Shown here: positions 13,270 to 26,051 of the stretch, piece by piece
Layout: the number at the start of each line of letters is the position of its first letter
Position numbering within the stretch: position 1 is the first letter of the stretch
DNA from: Phalacrocorax aristotelis
Taxonomy: Eukaryota; Chordata; Aves; Suliformes; Phalacrocoracidae
DNA length: 64,000 bases
Assembly (NCBI RefSeq): GCF_949628215.1
Contig: NC_134282.1
Location: forward strand, 16,844,723 to 16,908,722
Direction of reading: 5' to 3'
Made by a program: the position numbers and the translations under genes
Notes under the pieces: generated by a model
Told to the model about the DNA's origin: nothing
The model's database searches: none
Seen by the model: the letters and a program-made list of their open reading frames with translations, nothing else

Positions 13270-13425
13270 ACCCCCATTTCGTGCTGCCGGCGGCACAGCA
13301 GCCCCCGGTGCTCGGCGCAGGGCCGGGCCGGGAGCGGGTCCCGCTAGAGGGCAGTGGCTCCCCGGGCAGCGCGGCCGCCGCCCGCCCGGCTCCGCCCGGC
13401 TCCGCCCGGCTCGGCATCACCGCTC
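13270..13425. promoter_or_regulatory. Short CpG island in the TP63 downstream region
   Basis: More than 20 CpGs occur in roughly 150 bp, with several Sp1-type CCGCCC boxes. A 10-bp unit (gcccggctcc) is repeated three times at 13384-13412. An open minus-strand frame with ATG at 13417 runs 228 codons to 12731, including two CxxC pairs (LLCSQCGHEF and TCKSC). No known gene start is recognised. The surrounding DNA is CpG-poor. Confidence 0.4.
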
Positions 13426-13589
13426 CCCTCCTTGTGGTTATACTTTTTTTCTTTTTTATGAAGACAGCATTACAAAGCCCCTTGACAGAGGAACCAAGGC
13501 GGGTGGGAGATGATATACTCGGAAGCGCCTTGGCTTCAGTGCAGGCAGATCTCCCGTTGTCTCATTTTTTGTCTCAAATGACAGTTTGG

Positions 13590-13680
13590 ATTTTCCCTTT
13601 TCCTTCCCCTTCCCTTCTCCTTTCCCTTTCCTTTCCCTTTCCCTTCCTTTCCCCTTCCCCTTCCCCTTCCCCTTTCCTCT
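13590..13680. repeat. Homopyrimidine tract with G-quadruplex potential
   Basis: About 90 bp of C and T only on the + strand. From about 13649 four CCCC runs are spaced by TT, so the minus strand has four GGGG runs with AA loops, the classic quadruplex pattern. It lies 170 bp from the CpG island. Confidence 0.85.
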
Positions 13681-16600
13681 GCTAGACACTCATTTCAAGA
13701 GTGTTGGCAGTTAAAACAGAAGAGGAAAAGCACCATCTCTTCTCCAGGGCTGCCAGTTTATTTTGTTTCAGTTTTCCCCTTTTTCTTTTCAGACCCTGCA
13801 CCAGTTTCTTTGCCACACGCAGAGCCCTGCAGGCAGGTACTTGCTGTGCCATGAGAGTGCCTCTCGCAGTACAGCCACAAAACTTAGGAACTCATCAAAG
13901 CTGATTGCATGGACAGAGCCATCCTGCTTAATATTAACAAACAAGCTTAGTCTTCCCTTGGCCTTGATGCAGGCAATAATGAGACCACATCTTCCTGGGC
14001 ATGATTCAGAGTGGGAAGCTAATATGCTCTGAATGGCTCCCCAAGGACTTTCTTGCCGCTGATGATGCAGGGAGCCAAATCTTCCACCCTAGGCCGTTGG
14101 GCGAGACAATGTGAGCACCTCCCTTGCATGCTGTAACGGTTGGTATCAGCCCAGCTACCCGTGAGTAATTGCTGAGCATGCCAGAAGGCACCCACCTCCT
14201 GCTGGAGCATGTATCCCCATCGTCCAGGGAAGTGGCACAGCCAAAAAAAAGCCACTGGCTGCTGTGCTCACATTATCACAGCATGCAAAGGGCACTGCAC
14301 TGCAACAGCAGTGAGAAAATCAGCAGAATGGTCTATGGAGACCTCACCAAACAATCTCAGAGAAAGCCAGTTGCTCATGGGCCTGTGTCTGATACTGCTG
14401 TGGGAGCAGAGCGAGGTGTGGGACTGCTGTGACTGCAGCCACCAAAGCAGAAACATGGTGGGCACAAGGAACATCCTCAGGTGTGGTTAGGACCCTCAGC
14501 CTTTGGCTTCAGTGCTGAAGGCACACAATCACTACACTCCCTGGAGATGCCCCTCAGTGCTTGCTTGTGCCCTGAGACTGCAGCTACAGCCCCCACATCT
14601 CACCCCAAATCCTGCGTCTCCTGCCCACCCCCTCCGTCACAGCCTTTCCTTTACTCACCAGTGGTCCCAGGCATCTGGCTCACTTCATGAAGGCAGAGCT
14701 GATGTTTCCTAAGAACAAAACATGTGACAGTGTAGGAGTGTTTACAAGGAAGTTTAAACATTTTAACAAAACCAGCTGATACCCTCCCTCCAGCCCAAAA
14801 AGGACTCAGACCATCTTGAGCCAAGGAAGCAAACAGCCATACTCACCCAGCAGCAGGGCATGGCTGCAATGGGTGGCCCTGCAACATCCACAGACAGATG
14901 GAGAGGGCTGTGGTGGGGCTCCGACTCCTCACTGAATGAAAGGCACCTACTGATAGAAATACACACACAAAAAAAACCAAAACCACCTGTTTCCAGGTGA
15001 AACAGGTTGATGTTAAGGCCTTATGCTGAAGGATTGGCATATACAGTTGGGAGGGGATAGGCATATAAGGAAAAGGGACCAGTTCGTGGGACCCAGATCA
15101 GGAGAGCACAGCTGTAGCAAAGGGCTACTGCCATCTACCTCTGAGTAAAATTTTGGCTCCTTAATCTTAGGGAAGCAAGCTAGGAGAAAGCTGCAGCCAG
15201 TCCTTGCCAACAGGGCATGAAGTTTAGCTTCCTTCCAGTTTATTCAGCCCTCATGGCCAGCGTATGAAATAAACAATAAGACTCCAGAACTCCAGCCTCT
15301 ACCCTCTGCAATATGCTCAGGAAGATGACTCACTGCTGTTATGGGTCACAGAGAGCCAAAACATCTCAGGACCCAGAAACCATCAGCTTGAGCCTGGCAG
15401 CCAGGCAAGGCTGCTTGGCAAACGTGCCTGGTGAAGGCTCAGCATGAGCACAGCCCGTGCCCAGGTGGCTACACTCCACACCAGGGTAGCAGCTGTGCAC
15501 TGCTGCCCCACAAGGAAGAGTATGTAGGGAACCTTTCAGGGCTAAAGCACTGGCCTCGTATAGCTCCTCTCGCTAACCTTCACACAGCAGTTTGTATAGG
15601 CTACACGTTTCATAGCTCAGCAAATCAGAAGGCCAAACAGCCCAAGCTTCCACTTGGTGCTAGGGCTGGGCTGCCCACACAGTTTTCCCACTGAGTAACA
15701 ACTTGCAAAGAGGCAGAGAGGGAGGTCAGGGCCAGCAGTCTTCCCACTAGAGTGCAGGCAGCCACTTTGCTGTCAGGGAGGCAGGGGCTTCTGCTAAGCC
15801 ACACAGGACAGGAAGAACATGATGAGCGAGACACCCTTCACAGGCTCCACTCGGGCATTTGCCAAGTTTTGTTGTGTCCGGATAAGTTTCATTCCAGGGG
15901 ACTGCTAGCTTCAGCACGCTTAGGAAACAGCATAGAAGGGTATGCACGTCTTCAGAGGTCCACCCAGCCTTGCAAAACACAGCTGGAAGCCTGTGACGGA
16001 TTCCTGCCCTGAAAACTTCATGCCTGCATATGAAGCATCCCAATATTCAAAGACAAAATTCCAATGGGTACGGGTGGAGTGCAAAAGGGAGAGCACCAGC
16101 TTGGGATTCCTCAGCACAGAAACCCTTGCTGTAACACAAGCAATGCAGAAGTCCCTACTCCAGCAGTGGATCACAGCAGTCAGCAATTGCAACCATCAGC
16201 AAACATATTTTAAACCAACCTGCTTAATAGAAACTGAAATCTTATTTTACCTGATCCAATTTGCTCCTCTAGAGGCAAGGAGTCCATCAGCTGAAACAGC
16301 AAGTTTGTAGTAGCACTTCTCTCTTTTGAGGGCAACATACTAGTTTTTAACACCACATTCAAGCAATCCCTGTCAGAGTGCAACCAGGGGACCGGTGCCT
16401 CTGGATATTGATATCCAGAGAACTGCTTTTCTAATCCTTTTGCAAAAGGGAAAAGAAACAGTGACCAGACCAAAGAAATCAGGTAGGCCTTCCCTACCCT
16501 AATGGTAAATGTGAAACTAATTCCCAAGGGAAACAAGGGACTTTTCTTCTTTTGAGATCTTTGTGGGGTGGTATTTTTGCCTCTTTCCATTCCCAAGCAT

Positions 16601-17404
16601 CCTCCCTCAACCATAACCCAGGAAAACTGTAAGATACAGACAGACAGACATGGGGCCCCACACAGAAACCAGTCATGAAGCTGGGCTCTTAATGCTGTAG
16701 TCCGTGGACAGACTGAAGCCACCAGCTGATGAAAGCCACTCCATCACTTTTAGGACAGCCATCCCATTGGCTCTGAGCTGCTCTTCTTTCAAATCCTTGG
16801 AAGAGGAATTGGAATAAAAAGGAATAGGAAAAGGCTTTGGTAGGAGAGAGGATGCATAGGGTGCTGCACGAAGACTTTGGTGTGAGCTGAATAAGGAGGA
16901 CAAACCTCCCCAGGCTCCAGGGTGGGTGGTGGAGATGGCTGTGCAAGGCTATTTCACAAGTGTGGAGATAGGAAAGGGCAGCACTAACCCTGCCTGCTTA
17001 AAGTGCCACATTCCCTCCCCCCTGACAGGGCACACAGCAGTCACAGCCCCATCATGTTCAAGTAGGACATTGAACGTAGGCAGGTCCTGGTGCCCTGCTC
17101 AGAAACAGGATAAGGACACCTGATGAAAGGGCAAAAGAGAGGCATGCAAACAATGCAAAGCCAGAAGACTTCACAGTTCAACAAGAGACTTATGGGGCTG
17201 ACCCATTTGATCTGCCAGGAAGGCAGCACATGGGTGTGTGATGGCACCTTATAATACACTCTTGTACCATGGATTTTATGTGGATTAGAAAACTGCACAC
17301 AGGCAAAGGCAACGCTGAGCCCTGGCTGCTCAGAAGAGGAAGCAGCAGTCTGCTCATTTCCAAGGTGGCACACAGGCAAGAAAAGAAGCTCCTTGGGAAT
17401 TCAG
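13681..17404. other. Intergenic DNA between pyrimidine tract and TP63 3' end
   Basis: No coding exon, RNA gene or mobile element could be supported. One perfect AP-1 site (TGACTCA) is at 15326-15332. Confidence 0.5.
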
Positions 17405-17423
17405 TGTCATTTTCAGTCTGGCT

Positions 17424-17429
17424 TTTATT
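17424..17429 (-). terminator. TP63: Candidate distal polyadenylation signal AATAAA of TP63
   Basis: TTTATT on the + strand is AATAAA in the TP63 sense. About 35-50 nt further on, a G/U-rich stretch (CCTGTGTGCC) could act as the downstream element. The position gives a 3' UTR of about 2.7 kb. The call is by motif only. Confidence 0.5.
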
Positions 17430-19722
17430 TTCATTGACTTCAACAACAAGGTGTTCCAAAACACACAGAGGTCTTGGTCCAGGCAACACTGTCATTGCTA
17501 CAAGCATTGGCAGATTCTCAGCTCAATTAACCCACACGCTTTGATGTATCAAAACAAAACAAAAAATAAATCACAGCTCTACAGGGGAGGGTAAAAGCTA
17601 CAGCAGTTCAAACTCACTTGAAGATTCCAGTTATACAGAAGTGGGCTCCATAGTGGTATACAGTAGAAAGAAGGTTTTCACAGCATATATTTTAATCATT
17701 AGTGATGCAGCAGAAAAGCTCCATCTCACTGCTGAGTTGAAAAGCAGATACTGAAATTCTTGCACCCAGACTCTGGGCACAGCATTAGTTGCAGTAACCT
17801 TTATAGTCAGAAGCTTCCTAGTTCCTAAAATGACAGTATTTTTGCATCAATATTTGTACAATACTGAAGCAGCTCAGAAGGATTACACGATGAAGATGCA
17901 ACATCTTGGAGGCGAGAAGGGCACAACCTAATTCACCTCCAAGAATTCGTAGAGTACCTGCACTAACACTTTCCCCGAACTAACACTGCCCCTCTGAATT
18001 AATCCTTGCATCAAGTCAAGAGCAGGATGACTTGCTTCTTTTGTAGCATATAGGGAAAAAAAAAAAACAAACCATAATAAGTTTTCACACTGAGCATGTT
18101 AAATACTTTGAAATCTAGGACGCTGCTCTTTGAAGTGTTACAAAATAAAATGATAAAACAGGCTTTCAGTACCTGCCCCCCCAACTGCAAAGTAATATGA
18201 ATCTCAGTATGAAAAATACAAATATATTTGTTCAGTGATGCATCATTTGTTACAAGGCATACTGTAAGCGCTCTGCATAAAAATAATAATTAAAAAACAG
18301 AAAAACAAACAATATTTCATTGTGGTTCTGTCAGACCCGGTAGCCCAAGAAGAAATAAAAATTGGCATGTTATGCTGTAGGAAACAAAAATTACACATAT
18401 AAAAAAAATTCTATATACACACACTTTACAGGGTAACCATCTTGCATTACTATTTAGAGCTATCCAAAATAGGCTTCCACAGTTACCAAAAGGCAGTCTT
18501 TGAATATAACATAGACCTTGCACAACAGACAGATGGAGGAAGATGCTAACAATAATCAGACTTAAATGAAATATGTGGCACACAGCAGGGACCAGAAACA
18601 GCCACTGCATTGAAACGAGATTATCTGGTTGTAGCAAGGTAGGATGACAAGTCATTTAAGCGGCATTTTTCATCTTTCCCTAACAAAAGTCAGGCTTACT
18701 CTTAAAAAGAGCAAGTCAACTTGAAAGCAGCTGTGCTGAGCCAAGCTCCTCAATTTTTGTTCTGTATATGTTACAGTTTCACTACCTTGGCCAATATAAA
18801 TGTGAAAACATGTACTCTGTTCAGTTACTTGTCCACAGGATCACTGGCCGTCAGAGGAAATGCCTCAGAGCACAGCCACTGTAGAACCAATAAAGAAAAA
18901 ACACCAGAAAAATCGGTTTCTCATGTAAACATGACATTTTGCAGTATTAACACTCATATCACTAGGAGCTGGACCTTGTTCCAAGGCAGTTAGAAATTTC
19001 TTTCTTTTTTTACTCTCCACTTCTAGTTGCTCATCACTTAGTCTACAGTCAGTATAGCAACAAACCACAACAGGCTCCAGCCTATTACAGATATGTCTAA
19101 AGACGGTTCTACTTTACTTGGCAGGAAACCAATCTAGCATGGTCTAAATAAAAGATTGTCTGGGTTTAGGATAGCTGAAGGCCTACAAATCAGCGTGCAG
19201 CTCTCAGCTGGTCCTCTGTTCAACTGGAGGGTAGGCAGGCAGGTCCTTATTCTAAACTAACCAGGCTGCATATGTGGCAAAGCCTAATTCTCTATCTTAA
19301 ACGTCAGTAGTAGTACAGAATGGCTAAAGGTTGGGTGGGGGACAGAAGTCAGTGACCGATGGATGTATTTGCATTTATATCCTGAAACAAGGAAACCAGA
19401 ACATACACGTGAATGTAAATTCAAACAAGAAGAGACAGCAGGTTTGACTTTTCCCAGAGAAGGTGAGGGAAAAGGAAAAATTGGGTTTCAGGTGGCCATA
19501 AGCACTGGCCTGCCCAGCAAAGTGCATGTGCTGTCTCCGCTGGAGAATATTACACATGAACAGAACACTCAGCTCCGTGGGAAGAGGCTGTTTAAGTGCG
19601 ACATTCAGCAGACTGATTCCCATTTATTTTTTGGATGAACTGCCAGTTCAGGGTTTAGTGGCTTTGGGTTTTTTGCATTTGGTTTTGGGGTTGAGGTTTG
19701 GGATTTTTTGGCTTTTTAAAAA

Positions 19723-19728
19723 TTTATT
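19723..19728 (-). terminator. TP63: Candidate proximal polyadenylation signal AATAAA of TP63
   Basis: AATAAA in the sense strand lies about 400 nt past the stop codon in a U-rich context. A further AATAAA is at 19628-19623. If used, these would give a short-UTR transcript. Nothing besides the motif supports use. Confidence 0.25.
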
Positions 19729-20127
19729 TTAACCTTCCTGCTTCTCAAAGCAGGATCACTGGATGGGAGAAGACAAGTTTGCAGGTCAGGATGCCCACAA
19801 GGTGTGTGAGGATTCAAAAGTCAAGAAAAGAAGCCCTCTCCCCAAAGGAAAACATGAAACAAGAACAACACCTTCTCAAGAAGGTCAACGGCTTTCAAGG
19901 AAATACCACCCGCCTTCCCCCTTTGCTCAGCTCTTCCCCTTGTAAGAGCTGGGGCAGAGGTCACAGTCCAGGAGTGCGACCTAGACAGCATCAAGAGCAT
20001 AACTAGCATGAGTGAGCAAGAAGGCTCCCTCCGCCCTTCGTCCAGGGTGCAGTACCAAGCAGAAGGAAGACAAATGAACGGCTGAGCAGTTTGTGGCCGA
20101 GGCGGGGTGGAGCAGGGTCCGCAGAGC

Positions 20128-21672
<1,545 letters not shown>

Positions 21673-21766
21673 ATCCATGGAGTAATGCTCAATCTGATAG
21701 ATGGTGGTCAGCCCTTGGGTCGTGAAATAATCCACACAGGATGAGCAGCCCAACCTCGCTAAGAAG
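21673..21766 (-). CDS. TP63: TP63 exon 13: first half of SAM domain
   Basis: This 94-nt exon encodes [20 protein letters not shown] and [11 protein letters not shown] after its first base completes Ser. It ends on a codon boundary at a gtaagt donor. [10 protein letters not shown] begins the sterile alpha motif, a five-helix protein-interaction domain mutated in AEC syndrome in humans. Because 94 is not a multiple of three, skipping this exon shifts the frame, which is how the beta isoform is made in mammals; the same length is kept here. Confidence 0.98.
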
Positions 21767-22635
21767 CTGCAGAGGAGGAAGGAAGGAAGGAGAGAGAAAA
21801 AAGGATCACCCTGGCTGCAACAGCCCAAACCACAGAAAAACCAAACACTCAGCCAACCTGCAGCAACAGGAAACAAAGCTTTCACCCTTGGCTTGACCTT
21901 CTCCAAGACATCCCAGGCCAGCAAGCCACATCACTGCCACATCCAACAAATGAGGGAGTCCTTCAGTTTGGCTCCTAGCAGACAGCCCTCGTGGCATCAC
22001 CTTGCCTTAGTCAAGAACTGGTGCTACACAGCCTGGATCTTGGGGCAGGAAGGCTCACCTGGACTCTCCTGCTGGGTCACTTCACCCAGAAGGTGGCTGA
22101 GACCGTGGCAGCCTGCTGCATGGATACAGGGCTTCAGCAAGGCAGTGGGCCCGGGGCTCAGACACATCATGCACACAGGGTACCTCAAATCAGCACATTC
22201 CTCCCTAAGCATAAAGGATTCCTCCTTTATGGGTAGCATCTTTCAAGTTGTTCAACCTCACGGAGGGCTGAGGGGCAACTGACCCTAGCCATGGCTTGTC
22301 AAGTGGCCAAAAGGAAAAAAAAAGAAAAAAAAGAAATAGGAAAAAAGAAACGTTTGCAAGACTGCTTGGTGCCCTCAGCTCCACCAGTCCAACAGATGCT
22401 GTATCCCTCAGCTTTCTTGGAGTCTTAACATCCCTGTTTCTCTCAGCTGCTCAGAGGTGAGGGTTTGAGGCTTTGTGCCCAGACGTTGCCAGCCCCAGGA
22501 CTGCCAAGACCCACTGGGATCCACTGCTCCAGGAGAACGGGGTGAGGGACCCAGTAGGACCCTTCAGGCTCCCAACATGAGGCCTCTGCTCCCTGTGGGT
22601 GGGAAATGTGTGCCAGGCAGCCTGCTCCTGCTCAC
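21767..22635 (-). other. TP63: TP63 intron 12
   Basis: This 869-nt intron has a gtgagc donor and a cctctgcag acceptor. An A-rich purine tract at about 22310-22347 is the only low-complexity feature. No gene is seen inside. Confidence 0.95.
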
Positions 22636-22780
22636 CTGACGATGCTGCAGTCTGTGGGGTACGGAGGAGGGGGGGTGCAGTGGGACGTTGAAGGCATGGA
22701 GAGGGGAGGAGGCAGCGCCTGAGTGGGGCTGAGGCCATTCATGTCGCCGGTCATGGCCATGTGGGTGCCCATCATGGGAA
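22636..22780 (-). CDS. TP63: TP63 exon 12: proline-rich segment with PPPY motif
   Basis: This 145-nt exon begins with two bases that complete an Ile. It encodes [20 protein letters not shown], then [20 protein letters not shown] and PTDCSIV, and ends AG before gtgagc. TPPPPYP is a PPxY ligand for WW domains; in mammalian p63 it binds E3 ligases such as ITCH, which control protein turnover. The next base, from exon 13, completes Ser. Confidence 0.97.
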
Positions 22781-23776
22781 CTGGAGGAGAGAAGGAGGAG
22801 CACATTGTTACCCAGGCATCTCCAGACCCCTGCTTCACCCCCAGCACGGCACCAAGGGACAGCACCTTCAGCCGAAGCAGCCTTAAATCCCCTGCAAATT
22901 CCCATACAGAGCAAGCTCACAGGGAATTTCAGGCAGAACCACAACGACCGCACAAGGACCAGGTGACAGACAGTCCTTCAGGAGCTCTCCCCTTGCCAGA
23001 GCAACTGTCAGCAGTGCTGCCGCCGCGTTACCCTCCTTACAAACAGGCTCAGTAGAAACCTAAGCAAGCCACAGGCATCTCGGCTTTCCCTCCTACAGGA
23101 GGGGCACGGGACAGAGCCAGTGGAGTAACCCAATACGGAAGCCAAACAGCTTTGTTTTCAGAGACACTGAGAGCACCCAAAGGGAATCAGGAACAGGTGT
23201 GGGCCAGAGCCCAGTGCTTTTGAAATAAAAAAAAATAATAAAAAACAACAAAAACAAAACGAAAATAAATAACATACCCCCCCAAAATAAAAAAAATAAT
23301 AAACCCTCAGCCCTCAGAACCATGTCTGGCATCCTAGATTTACAGTGCTGCTGGGCACTCCTCAGAAGCCAGGAGGAAGCAGGTTACAGAGCTGTGAGAT
23401 GCAGGTATTTCCTTTGAAACTAAGAAGTGTCTTAACTGAAGCGAGAGGGAAAAGTTTGCCAATGTTTGTATCGTCTCTTCTGGGAAAGGAAGAAACAAAA
23501 AGTCTCGAAAGACAGATGACAGTACAGCCAGCCAGATCTGCAGTAAGAAGTGGCTCCGTTCACCCCTGTGAGGCTCAGAGCAGGATGCTGAAGCTTGGAG
23601 AAAGCTGCTGGCACAGCAGCAAGCAATATTTGGCTCTGCAGGTTCCCAGTCCTGCTACCATGAATTACTCCAGGCTCCCCAGACAAACACTAGCCACTTG
23701 GAGATGCCAAGACACCTTCCCTAGATTAGTGGGATGCACACACAGAGCAGGAGAAGAAGGAGCAAGGGTTTCTTAC
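22781..23776 (-). other. TP63: TP63 intron 11
   Basis: This 996-nt intron has a gtaaga donor and a ctcctccag acceptor. An A/T-rich low-complexity run occupies about 23222-23305. No coding signal is seen. Confidence 0.95.
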
Positions 23777-23934
23777 TGTTGGTTCCCATGCCGTCAGGGA
23801 TGGTGGTTGGGGTCAGGGCATTGCGCTGCTGGGGGTTAATTAGCTGGCTGACTGAGGGCAGCTTGTTCATGCTGTTCATTTTGCTGAGCGGTGGAGAGTT
23901 GGAGCCATAGGATGACTGTGACTGCATGGAGGTC
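23777..23934 (-). CDS. TP63: TP63 exon 11: post-tetramerization transactivation region
   Basis: This 158-nt exon follows a tttgcag acceptor. Its first base completes Gln, then [20 protein letters not shown] and [20 protein letters not shown], ending [12 protein letters not shown] plus one base at a gtaaga donor. The segment is Ser/Pro/Gln-rich and disordered. In mammals it is part of the second transactivation region shared by the alpha and beta isoforms. It is strongly conserved here ([19 protein letters not shown]). Confidence 0.97.
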
Positions 23935-24309
23935 CTGCAAACCAAGGAGATGTTAGGACAGGAATCACAACAGTTGGTTGTTAAGAGCACACATCCAAGG
24001 TGCCATATTTTTTGTTTGTGGCAGCAGTGAGCTACTGCTGGTGAAATCACTGACTTCACATTGTAGATAAAGATCACTGGAGAGAGAGTCTACAGGAAAT
24101 AAGAAGTTTCCCAGATATTCTGCGCATTTAAAAAACAAATGGTGAAATACTGACAAAGGGAAGCCTCACTTTCAGTTCAAATTTTTTATTTAAGGAAAAG
24201 TTTCTATGTAAGTGTTTCAGTTGAAAAGAACATATGCAAAACCAGCAAACAGCTGCCAAAACTTGAAAATAGTATTTTTTTAAGTTAAGCTCTTCTTGTG
24301 GTCAAAGGC

Positions 24310-24329
24310 TTTTTTTTTTTTTTTTTTTT
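24310..24329. repeat. Poly-T tract (20) in intron 10
   Basis: A T-run on the + strand (A-run in the TP63 sense). Confidence 0.9.
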
Positions 24330-26033
24330 AAGAACAAGAGCTGAGGAAGCTAATCTCAAACCATCCTAACTACCCTTAAAACCTCACTGCAGAAACAATT
24401 TTCAGACTGGGTCACACTTATTGCCTTGTTCCTCCAAAATTCTTTTTTATTTGTATAATCAGGTTGTTATCAGGTGTATATGTAACAGCCAGAGGCTCTT
24501 TGCTCAAGACAGACTCCAAACACCTTAGGGACCACTACTGAGATGGTCAGAGCCACGTGGGACACCAACATGCAGCTTTTGCTGGGGTTAAGGAGACCTC
24601 AGTATCCAAACCCTGCAGGCTGCTTGCAAAGAATATCAGCTTCTTATTACCACTCAACAACAGCACTAGCCTCCCTCAAGTCCAGACAGCCCCAAACTCC
24701 ATCCAGCATATCAACAAACCACACTAGAGAAGCTTGCTGGCAAAGCTCCCCTTCCCCAGCACCAAAGGTCCCAGCTACAACCTGCCTCATAAATAGTCCA
24801 GAGCATGAAGACCAGACCACTTCTGAATGGCAGCCCAGTTCCCAAATCGAGTTACAGTTGCTGCATCTCATCTGGAGCGGGGTCTTACTTGTGATATGCA
24901 GAAAATGATCATTAAAGCAGGCTCAACAGTGCAATTGGCAGAGCGTTGCCATACCACAAGAGCAGGTTTTTCTTTCTCCAACACCAGGGACATTTGCAAG
25001 ACTGGGCAAACGTGCTGGGGAAGCAGCCACGTTTCCCAAACACAATATACCCTCGCAAGCTGTCGCCCAAGAAAGCAGAGGTCACCTGGCTCACTGCGGA
25101 GCTGGGCACTCGTTCAGCCATATCATGGTGACCCTGTGGTGAATATGCAAGGACACATTCCCGTCTTATTTCCCATTGGGAAACTTGTTTGCCTGGGTAT
25201 AGCTGGTTACACCAATTCCTGGGAACTGGCTTTCCTTCTATGCAAAAGGAATAGTTATTACTTCAAATAAGCGAAGTGTAAAGGAAAGAAAAGGCTTATT
25301 CCTAGATAATTTATTAAAACCTTCATTACTCAAGGTCAGGTTTCATACATTTACATTGTCTGCAGCTTCCTGCACTTTTAAGACTTGCAGTGTTGGGTGG
25401 AGAAAACATCTATGCTAACAGGCTAGAGTATCTAAGGCCCTGAAGAAACGTTACCTAATTACACAATTACAGCAGGTACAGAAGGGTGTGAACTGTCCTT
25501 TGGCAGTGAAGATGCAGGACAAGATCCAGCAAACTTCATAGACTCAAGGAAATGGAAAGCACAAGAAGCTTCACAAATTAATATTAACGATGGCAGCAAC
25601 TCCCAAGGGGAAGTGAAACCGAGCCATGAAGTTCAGACCCAACTTTTTCAGAGTGAAAGGAATGATTCAGATCTGAGGTTTCAATTCACCAATTATAAAA
25701 GTTGAGGCCAGCCATGAAATTCAAGTCAGGTTGACACCACCCTAAACCTAAGAGGCTTCAGGATTTAGGACCAAAATGAATATTTCTACTTTATAGCTTC
25801 AGGCACCTATCCTAACTGAGTTTCAGCTGACATGAATGCACACTTGAGTAGTCTCTTAAAGAAAAATCTGCATGATATGCAAAAGTGAGGAGGTCACCAC
25901 ATACACTGTGAAATTCCAAATCAAATCAACAAAGATTTCCCAAAAAATATTTAGTTGCATTGTTTAAGCTCGGGACAGATTTTTTTCAGAGAGCTTATTA
26001 CTAGGAACTTTTGTTTGTGGGTTTTGTGTTGGG

Positions 26034-26051
26034 TTTTTTTTTTTTTTTTTT
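26034..26051. repeat. Poly-T tract (18) in intron 10
   Basis: A T-run on the + strand, read as A in the TP63 sense. Confidence 0.9.

Larger units (their letters stand above)
17405..20127 (-). other. TP63: TP63 3' UTR (alpha/beta transcripts)
   Basis: The 2.7 kb after the stop codon lacks any supportable coding exon. It is AT-rich toward its distal end, with U-rich and A-rich runs (for example 19668-19735 and 18056-18072). The length agrees with the roughly 2.7 kb 3' UTR I recall for mammalian TP63. The far end is set by the AATAAA at 17429-17424 and is uncertain by tens of bases. Only weak 6-mer matches to the miR-203 seed were noticed (near 18565 and 17755). Confidence 0.65.

Noticed and set aside
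17750..18570. miR-203 target sites in the TP63 3' UTR
   Set aside because: Only 6-mer seed matches (ATTTCA) were noticed, without the flanking C or A that would make a stronger site.
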